Below, piece after piece: positions 16,346-24,731 of a stretch of 64,000 nucleotides of DNA. How positions within the stretch are numbered: position 1 is the first letter of the stretch; every line of letters begins with the position of its first letter. Position numbers and translations under genes: made by a program. A model generated the notes under the pieces. That model was not told where the DNA came from. It made no database searches and worked only from the letters and a program-made list of their open reading frames with translations. The stretch spans positions 3,286,001 through 3,350,000 of the forward strand of contig NZ_CP104174.1 in NCBI RefSeq assembly GCF_025200925.1, given 5' to 3'. The DNA comes from Bradyrhizobium sp. CB1015. GTDB lineage: Bacteria > Pseudomonadota > Alphaproteobacteria > Rhizobiales > Xanthobacteraceae.

Positions 16346-17695
16346 TCAGTGCTTGACACTACGCAACACGTTGTCGACGGCCGTACCGAGTTTGTCGACG
16401 ATCAGGTCGATTTCGTCCGCCGAGGCGATATAGGGCGGTGCCAGCAGCACGTGGTCGCCGCGCACGCCGTCGACGGTGCCGCCGCCGGGATAGCAGCCGA
16501 GCCCGCCGGCAAAGGCCTCCGCCTTGATCTTCTGGTGCAGCTTGAGCGCCGGATCGAACGAGGCGTGGCTAGCGCGATCGGCGACGAGCTCGATCGCCCA
16601 GAACAGGCCGCGGCCCCTGATGTCGCCGACATGGCGGTGATTGCCGAAACGCTCCGTCAGGCGCTGCTCGAGCTGCTTGCCGCGCTCCTTCACGCGGTCG
16701 AGCAGGCGGTCATCGCGGATCACATCCTGCACCGCGAGCGCGGCGGCGCAGGCGAGGGGATGTGCCAGATAAGTGTGGCCGTGCTGGAATGCGCCCGAAC
16801 CCGAACGGATGGTGTCGATGATCTTGCCGCTTGCAAGCATCGCACCAATCGGCTGATAGCCGCCGCCGAGCCCCTTTGCGATTGCCTGGATGTCAGGGGC
16901 GACACCTTCCTGCTCCCAGGCATGCATCGTGCCGGTGCGGCCCATGCCACACATGACCTCGTCGAGAATGAGCAGCGCACCGTGCCGGTCGCAGATCTCG
17001 CGCATCGCCTTGAAGTAACCGTCCGGTGCCGTCACCGCGCCGGCGGTGGCGCCGACGACGGGCTCGGCGAGGAAGGCCGCGACGGTGTCGGGGCCGAGCC
17101 GTTGGAACTCGGCGTCGAGCTCGGCGGCGAGGCGCGCGACGAACTGCGCATCCGACTCGCCCTCGCGCTTCTCGTGATAGGCGAATGCCGGCGTGACGTG
17201 GCTGAAAGCGGTCGACAGCAGCGGCGCATAGGGCGCGCGACGCCAGGCATTGCCGCCGGCGGCGAGCGCGCCGAGCGTGTTGCCGTGATAGCTCTGCCGC
17301 CGCGCGATGAAATGCTGCCGCTGCGGCTCGCCGCGCTCGATGAAATATTGCCGCGCCAGCTTGATGCTGGCTTCGATCGCCTCCGATCCGCCGCTGACGA
17401 AATAGGCGTAGGCGAGACCGCCGGGCTCATTCCCGACCAGCCGCTCGGCCAGCGCTTCGGCCGGCTCGGAAGAGAAGAAGGCGGTGTGGGCATAGGCCAG
17501 CGTCGAGGTCTGCTTGGTCATCGCCGCGATCACGCGCGGGTGCTGGTGGCCGAGGCAGGAGACCGCCGCGCCGCCGGAGGCATCGATGATCCGCCGCCCG
17601 TCCTCGCCGAAGAGATAAACGCCTTCGCCGCCGATCGCCTTGAGCGGCGTTTCGCGCAGCGAGCGATGCAGCACGCGGCTGGTGCGAGTGCTCAT
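16346..17695 (-). CDS. class III PLP-dependent aminotransferase
   Basis: Cytoplasmic fold-type I aminotransferase of 449 residues. The PLP-binding Lys lies in IQAIAKGLGGGYQPIGAM, the Asp of the cofactor in LLILDEVMCGMGRTG, and FVSGGSEAIEASIKLARQY is the phosphate-binding region. Related enzymes use omega-amino acids, diamines or beta-amino acids with pyruvate or 2-oxoglutarate. It lies 12 bases upstream of the binding protein and 3 bases downstream of the RpiR gene, so regulator, enzyme and binding protein form one operon. Confidence 0.92.
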   Translation of the reverse strand: MSTRTSRVLHRSLRETPLKAIGGEGVYLFGEDGRRIIDASGGAAVSCLGHQHPRVIAAMTKQTSTLAYAHTAFFSSEPAEALAERLVGNEPGGLAYAYFVSGGSEAIEASIKLARQYFIERGEPQRQHFIARRQSYHGNTLGALAAGGNAWRRAPYAPLLSTAFSHVTPAFAYHEKREGESDAQFVARLAAELDAEFQRLGPDTVAAFLAEPVVGATAGAVTAPDGYFKAMREICDRHGALLILDEVMCGMGRTGTMHAWEQEGVAPDIQAIAKGLGGGYQPIGAMLASGKIIDTIRSGSGAFQHGHTYLAHPLACAAALAVQDVIRDDRLLDRVKERGKQLEQRLTERFGNHRHVGDIRGRGLFWAIELVADRASHASFDPALKLHQKIKAEAFAGGLGCYPGGGTVDGVRGDHVLLAPPYIASADEIDLIVDKLGTAVDNVLRSVKH

Positions 17696-17698
17696 GGG

Positions 17699-18571
17699 TC
17701 AACCTTTCTCCGAGACGTAGGTGGAGGCAGCAGTGAGCTGCGCCTCGGTATTTTCCAGACGCTTTTTCGCGGCGGCGCCGCCGAGCGAGAACGTGACCGC
17801 CGCGAGCGACTGCGCGATCGCGATCGCGCCGGTGAGACTGGGGAAAAAGCCGGGCGAGGATGCTGCCTCGAACAGCAGCACATGGTCGGCGCCCTCGGCC
17901 ATCGGTGCCGCCAGGCTGTCCGCGATCGCGATCAGCCTTGCGCCGCTGCGGTGAGCAGCCTGCGCGACGCGGACGCTGGCATGCGTGTAAGGCAGGAAGC
18001 CGATGACGATGACCGCTTCGCCGGGACGGAACGCGCCGAGATCGAGGTCGTCGGGCCCGGACGTGCCGACGAGCTGCACCTGTTCGGGCCGGAACAGGCG
18101 CAGCTCGTAATTCAGGAGTTCCGCGACGCTGCGGCAGCTGCGATAGCCCGCGATCCAGATCCGCTTGGCGTCATGCAGCGCGCGCGCCGCTTCCGCGATC
18201 GGCGGGGCCGGGATGCGCGGAAGCCCGGCGGCCTCGGCCTCGAGCTTGTCGAGGACGAGCGTAACATCGGCGTTCGGCCCGTGACGGCGGCCTCTCGTGC
18301 GGCCGGAGAAGGGCGCGGTCTGCGACGGCCGGCGCGCCTCGGTCAGCGCCGCACGCAGCTCGTCCCATCCGGAATAACCGATCGCCTTCGCAAGCCGCGT
18401 GAACGCGGCGGGATCGGCGCCGGCTTCCGCCGCGAGATCGCGCATCGAACGTGTGGTGGCGTCGTAATCATTGGCGGCGACAAAACGGCCGACCTCCTGC
18501 AAGCGCAGGGGGAGCGATGGCAATGCAATGCGCAGTTCGCTCAGGGGCGAGGATTTCGCGGGCTCGGCCAT
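17699..18571 (-). CDS. MurR/RpiR family transcriptional regulator
   Basis: 290-residue regulator with an N-terminal RpiR helix-turn-helix (MRDLAAEAGADPAAFTRLAKAIGYSGW, roughly residues 45-70) and a C-terminal SIS domain (WIAGYRSCRSVAELLNYEL; AVIVIGFLPYTH). SIS domains usually bind phosphosugars, yet here the neighbours are amino-acid genes, a pairing seen in several alphaproteobacterial aminotransferase loci. The start MAEPAKSS gives the expected length. An inverted repeat directly upstream is a candidate operator. Confidence 0.87.
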   Translation of the reverse strand: MAEPAKSSPLSELRIALPSLPLRLQEVGRFVAANDYDATTRSMRDLAAEAGADPAAFTRLAKAIGYSGWDELRAALTEARRPSQTAPFSGRTRGRRHGPNADVTLVLDKLEAEAAGLPRIPAPPIAEAARALHDAKRIWIAGYRSCRSVAELLNYELRLFRPEQVQLVGTSGPDDLDLGAFRPGEAVIVIGFLPYTHASVRVAQAAHRSGARLIAIADSLAAPMAEGADHVLLFEAASSPGFFPSLTGAIAIAQSLAAVTFSLGGAAAKKRLENTEAQLTAASTYVSEKG

Positions 18572-18579
18572 GAAACATT

Positions 18580-18608
18580 TGTTGCATGAATTAAAGTTTG
18601 GTGCAACA
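18580..18608. promoter_or_regulatory. inverted repeat, candidate RpiR operator
   Basis: TGTTGCA (18580-18586) and TGCAACA (18602-18608) are perfect inverted copies 15 bases apart in the 88-base gap between the divergent regulator and permease genes. The left arm begins only 9 bases before the regulator start, consistent with autoregulation. Confidence 0.55.
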
Positions 18609-18659
18609 GTTGACGTGCGTGGCCGGAAATCGCTGCATTCGAAGAAGGATTTTTGTGCT

Positions 18660-19841
18660 GTGACAGCCGATCGTCCCAGACCGCCGCCGCGTCGCCGCTT
18701 CGTGCCCGGGCGCAACGAATTGAAGGGCCTGGTCTGGCAGGTCCTGGTGGTCGGCATCGCGGTCGGGGTGATCGCCTTCCTCTGGTCCAACACCGTCACC
18801 AATCTCTCGGCCCGCCGCATCACCACCGGCTTCGCCTTTCTCGGCCGCGAGGCCGGCATGCCGATCGCCGACAGCCTGCTCGCCTACAATCCTGGGGATA
18901 CCTACCTCTGGGCCTTCGTCGTCGGCGTCGCCAATACCTTGCGCGTCGCCGTGATCGGCATCGTGCTCGCGACGATCCTGGGCACGCTGATCGGGATCTC
19001 GAGGCTGTCGGCCAACTGGCTGCTGTCGCGGCTGGCCGCCGTCTATGTTGAAACGCTCCGCGACATCCCGCTGCTGCTGCAGCTGCTGTTCTGGTACGTG
19101 CTGATGCAGGCGCTGCCGGCCGCACGCGCGGCGTGGCGGCCGGTCGAGGGCGTGTTCCTGTCCAATCGCGGCCTGATCCTGCCGGCGATCCCGTTCGGCC
19201 CGCCGCAGCTCGCGGTGCTCGGCACCGCGGTGCTGGGCTGTGCGGTGTTCTTCCTCCTCCGGCGCTGGCTGGTCGCAGAGCAGATGCGCGACGGCAAGCC
19301 GCGGCCGGCCTGGCCGTTTGCGCTCGGCCTCATCGTCGTGGTGCCGGTGGCGGTCTCGCTCGTGCTCGGCGTGTCCTGGACCATCGAGTGGCCGCAGCTG
19401 CGCGGCTTCAACTTCGTCGGCGGGCTGACGCTCGCGCCGGAATATTTCGCGCTGCTGATCGCGCTGGTGACCTACACCTCGGCCTTCATCGCCGAGATCG
19501 TGCGCAGCGGCATCCAATCGGTGCCGCGCGGGCAATGGGATGCCGCCAACGCGCTCGGCCTGCGCCGCAGCTTCATGCTGCGGCAGATCATTTTGCCGCA
19601 GGCGCTACGCGTCGTCGTGCCGCCGATGACGAGCCAGAATCTCAACCTGACCAAGAATTCCTCGCTCGCGGTCGCGATCGGCTACCAGGACGTGGTCTCG
19701 GTTGCCAACACCACGCTGAACCAGACCGGGCAGGCCATCGAAGCCATCGCGTTGATCATGGCGGTGTTCCTGACCATCAGCCTTTCGATCAGCTTCTTCA
19801 TGAACTGGTACAATGCGCGCATCGCGCTGGTGGAGCGCTGA
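18660..19841 (+). CDS. amino acid ABC transporter permease (AapQ-like)
   Basis: Inner-membrane permease of 393 residues with several transmembrane segments and the ABC-interaction loop RGQWDAANALGLRRS. The long central region between the N-terminal helices and the core matches AapQ/BztB-type permeases. The GTG at 18660 (MTADRPRP) is preferred because AAGAAGG lies upstream and the longer frame overlaps the divergent regulator. It is followed after 2 bases by the second permease. Confidence 0.88.
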   Translation: MTADRPRPPPRRRFVPGRNELKGLVWQVLVVGIAVGVIAFLWSNTVTNLSARRITTGFAFLGREAGMPIADSLLAYNPGDTYLWAFVVGVANTLRVAVIGIVLATILGTLIGISRLSANWLLSRLAAVYVETLRDIPLLLQLLFWYVLMQALPAARAAWRPVEGVFLSNRGLILPAIPFGPPQLAVLGTAVLGCAVFFLLRRWLVAEQMRDGKPRPAWPFALGLIVVVPVAVSLVLGVSWTIEWPQLRGFNFVGGLTLAPEYFALLIALVTYTSAFIAEIVRSGIQSVPRGQWDAANALGLRRSFMLRQIILPQALRVVVPPMTSQNLNLTKNSSLAVAIGYQDVVSVANTTLNQTGQAIEAIALIMAVFLTISLSISFFMNWYNARIALVER

Positions 19842-19843
19842 TC

Positions 19844-20950
19844 ATGACGGCTATCACCGACATGCCGGAGGCGCCCCGTGCTGCCCGTCGGCCGCAGCCC
19901 GGCAATCCGGTGCTGCACTGGCTGCGCAAGAACCTGTTCTCCTCGATCCCGAATGGCATCATCACGGTCCTGCTTCTGGCGCTGCTCGCCAAGGGCGTTT
20001 TCAGCTTCGTGCAATGGGGCATCGCCAACGCGGTCTGGCTGACGCCCACGAGCGATTCCAGCGCCTGTCGCGCCGCGCGCGGCCTCGGCGCCTGCTGGGC
20101 CATCATCCCCGAAAAGTACCGCTTCATCCTGTTCGGCACCTATCCGTTCGACGAGCAGTGGCGGCCGGCGCTGTCGGTCGTGCTGTTCATCGCACTGTAC
20201 TACCTCTCGACCCGCCGCGCGCTGTGGCGACGCGAGCTGGTCTATCTCTGGATAGGTGCACTGGCGCTGATCAGCGTGTTGATGTGGGGCGGCGTGCTCG
20301 GCCTGTCCTTCGTCTCGCAGGACCGCTGGGGTGGGCTGCCGGTCACGCTGATCCTGGCGACCTTCGGATTGGCTTTCGGTTTCCCGCTCGGCATCCTGGT
20401 CGCGCTCGGCCGGCGCTCAAAACTGCCGGCGATCCGCTCGCTCAGCGTGCTCTATGTCGAGCTGATCCGTGGGGTGCCGCTGGTGAGCCTGCTGTTCATG
20501 GCCAGCGTGATGTTTCCGCTGTTCATGCCGGCCGGGTTCAACATCGACAAGCTGCTGCGCGCTCAGATCGCGATCATCCTGTTCGCCGGCGCCTACCTTG
20601 CCGAAGTGATCCGCGGCGGGCTTCAGGCGGTGCCGCGCGGGCAATATGAAGCCGCCGACGCGCTCGGCCTGTCCTATTGGCGCAAGCACCGGCTGATCAT
20701 CCTGCCGCAGGCGATTCGCCACGTCATCCCGCCGCTGGTCAACACCTTCATCGCCTTCTTCAAGGATACCAGCCTGGTCCTGATCATCGGCATTTTCGAC
20801 CTGCTGACGACGGCCAAGACCGCGATCATCGATCCCGCCTGGCAGCAGTTTTCCGTCGAAGTCTACATCTTCGTTGCTGCGATCTACTTTATCTTTTGCT
20901 TTGCGATGTCGCGCTACAGTCGCAGCCTGGAGGCGACCAGCGGGAGGTGA
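19844..20950 (+). CDS. amino acid ABC transporter permease (AapM-like)
   Basis: Second permease of the importer, 368 residues, AapM/BztC-like. Hydrophobic helices begin near residue 35, and the EAA-like loop RGQYEAADALGLSYW contacts the missing ATPase. A short Cys-containing segment (SSACRAARGLGACWAII) sits in an external loop, as in other AapM proteins. The ATG at 19844 follows the upstream stop by 2 bases. The expected ATP-binding gene does not follow; a minus-strand amidase comes next. Confidence 0.88.
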   Translation: MTAITDMPEAPRAARRPQPGNPVLHWLRKNLFSSIPNGIITVLLLALLAKGVFSFVQWGIANAVWLTPTSDSSACRAARGLGACWAIIPEKYRFILFGTYPFDEQWRPALSVVLFIALYYLSTRRALWRRELVYLWIGALALISVLMWGGVLGLSFVSQDRWGGLPVTLILATFGLAFGFPLGILVALGRRSKLPAIRSLSVLYVELIRGVPLVSLLFMASVMFPLFMPAGFNIDKLLRAQIAIILFAGAYLAEVIRGGLQAVPRGQYEAADALGLSYWRKHRLIILPQAIRHVIPPLVNTFIAFFKDTSLVLIIGIFDLLTTAKTAIIDPAWQQFSVEVYIFVAAIYFIFCFAMSRYSRSLEATSGR

Positions 20951-20955
20951 GGTCT

Positions 20956-21006
20956 CGCGTCCAGGACAAGGGGCAGCGCGCTAGCGCTGCGCTGCGTCCG
21001 GGGCAC
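20956..21006. repeat. short palindromic repeat after the permeases
   Basis: GCGCGCTAGCGCTGCGC-type inner palindrome flanked by CGTCCAGGACA and GCGTCCGGGGCAC. It resembles the ends of the repeat at 15200-15313 and may terminate both convergent transcripts. Confidence 0.6.
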
Positions 21007-21017
21007 GAAGGGTGAGG

Positions 21018-22436
21018 CTAGCTCTTCACCTTCGGATCGATCGGCGTCGTGCCGCGCAGGCCCAGAATATCCTCCAGCACCTTCGCCCCGGCAATTACCT
21101 GCGCATCGGCGCGCGGCGCGCCGACGACCTGCACGCCGACCGGCAGGCCCGATGCCGTGAAGCCGCACGGCAGCGACAGCGACGGGCAGCAGGCCAGCGT
21201 GATGGCGTAGACGATGCCGAGCCATTCGATGTAATTGTCGAACCTCTTGCCGGTGCATTCGGCGACATAGCGATGCTCGATCGGGAAGGGCGGCACGATC
21301 GTGGTCGGCGTCAGCAACAGATCGTAGCTCTTGAAGAACTCGACCGCCCGCGCCGTCATGCCGACGCGCTGTGCCTCGGCACGCGCGAGCTGCTCTACCG
21401 TGAGCTTGAGGCCTTCCTCGATGTTCCAGATCACCTCGGGCTTGAGCAGGTCGCGCTTGGTGCGCAGCAGATTAGCCTTGGTGATCGCAAAATCGAAGGC
21501 GCGCAGCACGTGGAAGCATTCATGCGCCTCGCGCCAATCCGGATGCGCCTCCTCGACGACGGCGCCCGCCTCCGCGAAACGTTCGGCGGCCTTGCGGGTG
21601 ATCGCCTTCACTTCGGGATCGACCGGGGTGATGCCGAGATCGGGCGAATAGGCAATGCGCTTCGGCCTCTTGCCCGCCTGGGCCGCCGACAGGAACGAGG
21701 TTGCGGGAGCCGGCAGCGACAGCGGATCGTCGGCATAGTCGCCGCTCATGGCGTCCAGCAGCAGCGCGAGATCTTCGACGTTGCGCGCCATCGGGCCGAC
21801 CACGCCGAGATTGCGGTCGATGCCTGACTTGGGGGTATGCGCGACGCGGCCGATGCTCGGCCGCATGCCGACGACGCCGCAGAAGGCCGCGGGGCTGCGC
21901 AACGACCCGCCCATGTCGGAGCCCTGGGCGAGCCAGGCCATGCCGGTCGCAAGCGCCACCGCCGCGCCGCCGGAGGAGCCCGCGGCCGACTTCGTCGTAT
22001 CCCAGGGATTGAGCGTCGCGCCGAACACCTCGTTGAACGTGTTGGCGCCGGCGCCGAATTCCGGCGTGTTCGACTTGGCGTAGACGACCGCGCCGTTGGC
22101 CTCGAGGTTCTCGACCATGAGGTCGGACTTCGCGGGGATGTTGTCCTTGAAGATCGGCGAGCCCTGCGTGTTCAACACGCCCGCGACGTCGGTCAGATCC
22201 TTGATCGGCACCGGCAGCCCGGCGAGCAGCCCGCGCGCGCCGGCCGGCTTCTGCATCAGCGTCTTCGCGCTCTCCCGCGCGCGATCGAAGCAAAGCGTCG
22301 GCAGTGCGTTGACCTTGCCGTCGACCTCCGTGATGCGCTTCTCCAGCACGTCCAAGAGCTCGAGCGGCGAGACGTCGCCGGAGCGCAGCTTGTCGACGAC
22401 GGTGCAGGCGGTTTCGCGGATCAGATCTTCAGACAA
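21018..22436 (-). CDS. amidase
   Basis: Amidase-signature enzyme of 472 residues that hydrolyses an amide to acid and ammonia. The catalytic Ser-cisSer-Lys set is visible: Lys in VPIKDLTDVAG and the Ser pair in AAGSSGGAAVALATGMAW with GSDMGGSLRSPAAFCG. The start codon is at 22436 (MSEDLIRET). It is cytoplasmic. Placed beside an amino-acid importer and an aminotransferase, it could release an imported amide substrate, but its specificity is unknown. Confidence 0.93.
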   Translation of the reverse strand: MSEDLIRETACTVVDKLRSGDVSPLELLDVLEKRITEVDGKVNALPTLCFDRARESAKTLMQKPAGARGLLAGLPVPIKDLTDVAGVLNTQGSPIFKDNIPAKSDLMVENLEANGAVVYAKSNTPEFGAGANTFNEVFGATLNPWDTTKSAAGSSGGAAVALATGMAWLAQGSDMGGSLRSPAAFCGVVGMRPSIGRVAHTPKSGIDRNLGVVGPMARNVEDLALLLDAMSGDYADDPLSLPAPATSFLSAAQAGKRPKRIAYSPDLGITPVDPEVKAITRKAAERFAEAGAVVEEAHPDWREAHECFHVLRAFDFAITKANLLRTKRDLLKPEVIWNIEEGLKLTVEQLARAEAQRVGMTARAVEFFKSYDLLLTPTTIVPPFPIEHRYVAECTGKRFDNYIEWLGIVYAITLACCPSLSLPCGFTASGLPVGVQVVGAPRADAQVIAGAKVLEDILGLRGTTPIDPKVKS

Positions 22437-22460
22437 TAGTTTACTCCTACCTCTTGATTG

Positions 22461-22561
22461 TCATTCCGGGGCGCCCGAAGGGCGAACCCGGAATCTCGAA
22501 GGTTCTCAGGTGCGCACTTGCGCACCATAGTTCGATGCTTTGCATCGCCCCGGAACGACGG
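22461..22561. repeat. dispersed palindromic repeat, family B (GTCATTCCGGGGC type)
   Basis: Opens with GTCATTCCGGGGCGCCCGAA and closes with CGCCCCGGAACGACG; the middle holds CAGGTGCGCACTTGCGCACC and GATGCTTTGCATCGC hairpins. Related copies are at 28824, 46421 and 61675. Confidence 0.85.
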
Positions 22562-22568
22562 TGAGAAA

Positions 22569-23345
22569 CTACCCCCACCCCGCGCTGATGCCGCCGTCCA
22601 CCGTATAGATCACACCCGACGTATAGCCGGCGCGATCCGAGGCGAGGAACGCCATGAGGTCGCCGATCTCGCGCGCATGCGCGGGACGGCCGAGCGGCAG
22701 GCTCTTCTGGAATTCCTTGTAGCGGCTCTCGTCGCCGAACTGGTGCTTGGCCCGCGTCTTCAGGAGCGTGACGTGACGGTCGGTGCCGACGGGACCGGGA
22801 TTGATGCCGACCACGCGGATGTTGTCGGCGAGGCTCTTGCCGCCGAGCGCCCGTGTGAACGCCATCAGCGCGGCATTTCCGGCGCTGCCGCAGATGTAGT
22901 TGGCATCGAATTTTTCGCCGGCCGCGCCGATGTCGTTGACGATGACGCCGCCGCCCCTGGCCTTCATCTGCGCGTAGATGTACCGCGTCAGGTTGATATA
23001 GCCGAACACCTTCAATTCCCAGGCGTGCCGCCAGGCCGCCTCGTCGATCTTGTCGATCGAGCCACCGGGGATGTCGCCCGCATTGTTGACGAGCACGTCG
23101 ATGTCTGCGGCTTCTTTCGCCAACCGGGCCACGTCGTCCTCCTTGCGCAGATCGACGATGCTCGTTGCGGCGTCGATCTGATGCGCGGCGCGCAAGCGGT
23201 CGGCCAGCGCCTTGAGCTGATCGCCGCTACGCGCCGCGAGGAGGAGGTGCGCGCCTTCCTCGGCGAAGGCCTCGGCGGCGGCTGCGCCAATGCCCTTGGA
23301 CGCGCCGGTGATCAGGACGCGCTTGCCGCGCAGATGCAGATCCAT
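22569..23345 (-). CDS. atypical SDR family oxidoreductase
   Basis: Rossmann-fold protein of 258 residues with a normal cofactor motif VLITGASKGIGAAAAEAF and the NNAG segment LVNNAGDIPG. The active site is unusual: Tyr150 is in NYICGSAGN, so the YxxxK Lys is Ser154, and the usual Ser upstream is missing in VIVNDIGAAG. It may bind NAD(P) without normal SDR catalysis or use other residues. Start MDLHLRGK chosen; the longer frame runs into the divergent gene's promoter. Confidence 0.82.
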   Translation of the reverse strand: MDLHLRGKRVLITGASKGIGAAAAEAFAEEGAHLLLAARSGDQLKALADRLRAAHQIDAATSIVDLRKEDDVARLAKEAADIDVLVNNAGDIPGGSIDKIDEAAWRHAWELKVFGYINLTRYIYAQMKARGGGVIVNDIGAAGEKFDANYICGSAGNAALMAFTRALGGKSLADNIRVVGINPGPVGTDRHVTLLKTRAKHQFGDESRYKEFQKSLPLGRPAHAREIGDLMAFLASDRAGYTSGVIYTVDGGISAGWG

Positions 23346-23407
23346 GGGGGGTACTCGTTCGTGGGAACAGGACCAAATCAGTAGGCGCTCGCCCGCGCCA
23401 TGGTCAA

Positions 23408-23458
23408 CATTGCAGTGCAGCGTTGCACTGCCGCCGCGTTTGGTCCATTGCAGTGCAG
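23408..23458. promoter_or_regulatory. repeat-rich operator region before the tartrate-dehydrogenase-like gene
   Basis: CATTGCAGTGCAG occurs twice as a perfect 13-bp direct repeat (23408-23420 and 23446-23458). Between them GCAGTGCA (23412-23419) and TGCACTGC (23424-23431) form an inverted repeat. The arrangement looks like multiple regulator sites in the 154-base divergent gap. Confidence 0.6.
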
Positions 23459-23499
23459 TCAGAAGGCGGCGACTGCCGGACCAACCAAGGACGTTCTCG

Positions 23500-24573
23500 A
23501 TGAGCAAGAAACAATACCGGATCGCGGTCATTCCCGGCGACGGCATCGGCAAGGAGGTGATGCCGGAGGGCCTGCGCGTTTTGGAGGCGGCGGCGAAGAA
23601 GCACAACGTCTCGCTGCATTTCGACCATTTCGACTTCTCGTCTTACGACTATTACGAGAAGCACGGCCAGATGATGCCCGACGACTGGAAGGAGAAGATC
23701 GGCAAGCACGATGCGATCTATTTCGGTGCGGTCGGCTGGCCGGCCAAGATCCCGGACCACGTTTCGCTGTGGGGCTCACTGATCAAGTTCCGCCGCGAGT
23801 TCGACCAGTACGTGAACCTGCGCCCGGTGCGGCTGATGCCCGGCGTGCCGTCGCCGCTGGCGGGGCGCAAGCCCGGCGATATCGATTTCTGGGTGGTGCG
23901 CGAGAACACCGAAGGCGAATATTCCTCAGTCGGCGGCCGCATGTTCCCGGACACCGACCGCGAATTCGTGACGCAGCAGACGGTGATGACCCGCACCGGC
24001 GTCGACCGCATCCTGAAATTCGCCTTCGAGCTCGCGCAGTCGCGGCCGAAGAAGCACCTGACCTCGGCGACCAAGTCCAACGGCATCTCGATCACCATGC
24101 CGTATTGGGACGAGCGCGTGGAGGCGATGGCTAAGAACTATCCAAGCGTGAAGTGGGATAAGTACCACATCGACATTCTCACCGCGAACTTCGTGCTGCA
24201 TCCGGACTGGTTCGACGTCGTGGTCGGCTCCAACCTGTTCGGCGACATCCTCTCCGACCTCGGCCCGGCCTGCACTGGCACGATCGGCATCGCTCCGTCC
24301 GGCAACATCAACCCCGAGGGTGATTTCCCCTCGGTGTTCGAGCCGGTGCACGGCTCGGCGCCCGACATCGCAGGCCAGGGCATCGCCAACCCGATCGGCA
24401 TGATCTGGTCCGGCGCGATGATGTTCGAGCATCTCGGCGAGAAGGAAGCCGGCAAGTCGATCGTCGAGGCGATCGAGCGCACGCTCGCCGAACGGACGCT
24501 GCGCACGAAGGATCTCGGCGGCAATGCCGACACGACGGCGTGCGGCAAGGCGGTCGCGGATATGGTGGATTGA
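23500..24573 (+). CDS. tartrate dehydrogenase / D-malate decarboxylating dehydrogenase
   Basis: NAD-dependent decarboxylating dehydrogenase of the isocitrate/isopropylmalate family, 357 residues. IAVIPGDGIGKEVMPEG opens the protein; LWGSLIKFRREFDQYVNLRPVR is the substrate region typical of tartrate and D-malate enzymes; TKSNGISITMPYWDE and GSNLFGDILSDLG complete the metal and substrate site. Isopropylmalate dehydrogenase is unlikely, since leucine residues of its specificity loop are absent. The ATG at 23500 starts right at the conserved opening. It stands alone, divergent from the atypical SDR. Confidence 0.87.
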   Translation: MSKKQYRIAVIPGDGIGKEVMPEGLRVLEAAAKKHNVSLHFDHFDFSSYDYYEKHGQMMPDDWKEKIGKHDAIYFGAVGWPAKIPDHVSLWGSLIKFRREFDQYVNLRPVRLMPGVPSPLAGRKPGDIDFWVVRENTEGEYSSVGGRMFPDTDREFVTQQTVMTRTGVDRILKFAFELAQSRPKKHLTSATKSNGISITMPYWDERVEAMAKNYPSVKWDKYHIDILTANFVLHPDWFDVVVGSNLFGDILSDLGPACTGTIGIAPSGNINPEGDFPSVFEPVHGSAPDIAGQGIANPIGMIWSGAMMFEHLGEKEAGKSIVEAIERTLAERTLRTKDLGGNADTTACGKAVADMVD

Positions 24574-24582
24574 GGCGGGGCA

Positions 24583-24723
24583 CCCTGCGTACGGTGGGTT
24601 AGCCCTGCGGCCGCGCGAAGCGTGGTCCGCTGGGCGTAACCCGCCACTGTTCGTATCCGCAGAGACAGAAGTGGTGGGTTACGCCAAGCAGATGCGCTTC
24701 GCGCATCCGCTCGGCTAACCCAC
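24583..24723. repeat. dispersed repeat (GTGGGTTA / TAACCCAC type)
   Basis: An inverted repeat with ACGGTGGGTTAG at the left and CTAACCCAC at the right, plus internal GGGTAACCC-like and GTGGTGGGTTACGCC segments. It fills the gap between convergent genes and carries no plausible coding frame. A partial relative is at the right edge of the window. Confidence 0.75.
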
Positions 24724-24731
24724 TCTAACGA

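Noticed and set aside
16349..18589. A 746-codon plus-strand open frame
   Set aside because: It lies antisense to the aminotransferase and RpiR genes, whose products have clear motifs, and its own translation is Arg/Ala/Asp-rich without any. High G+C makes such antisense frames common.
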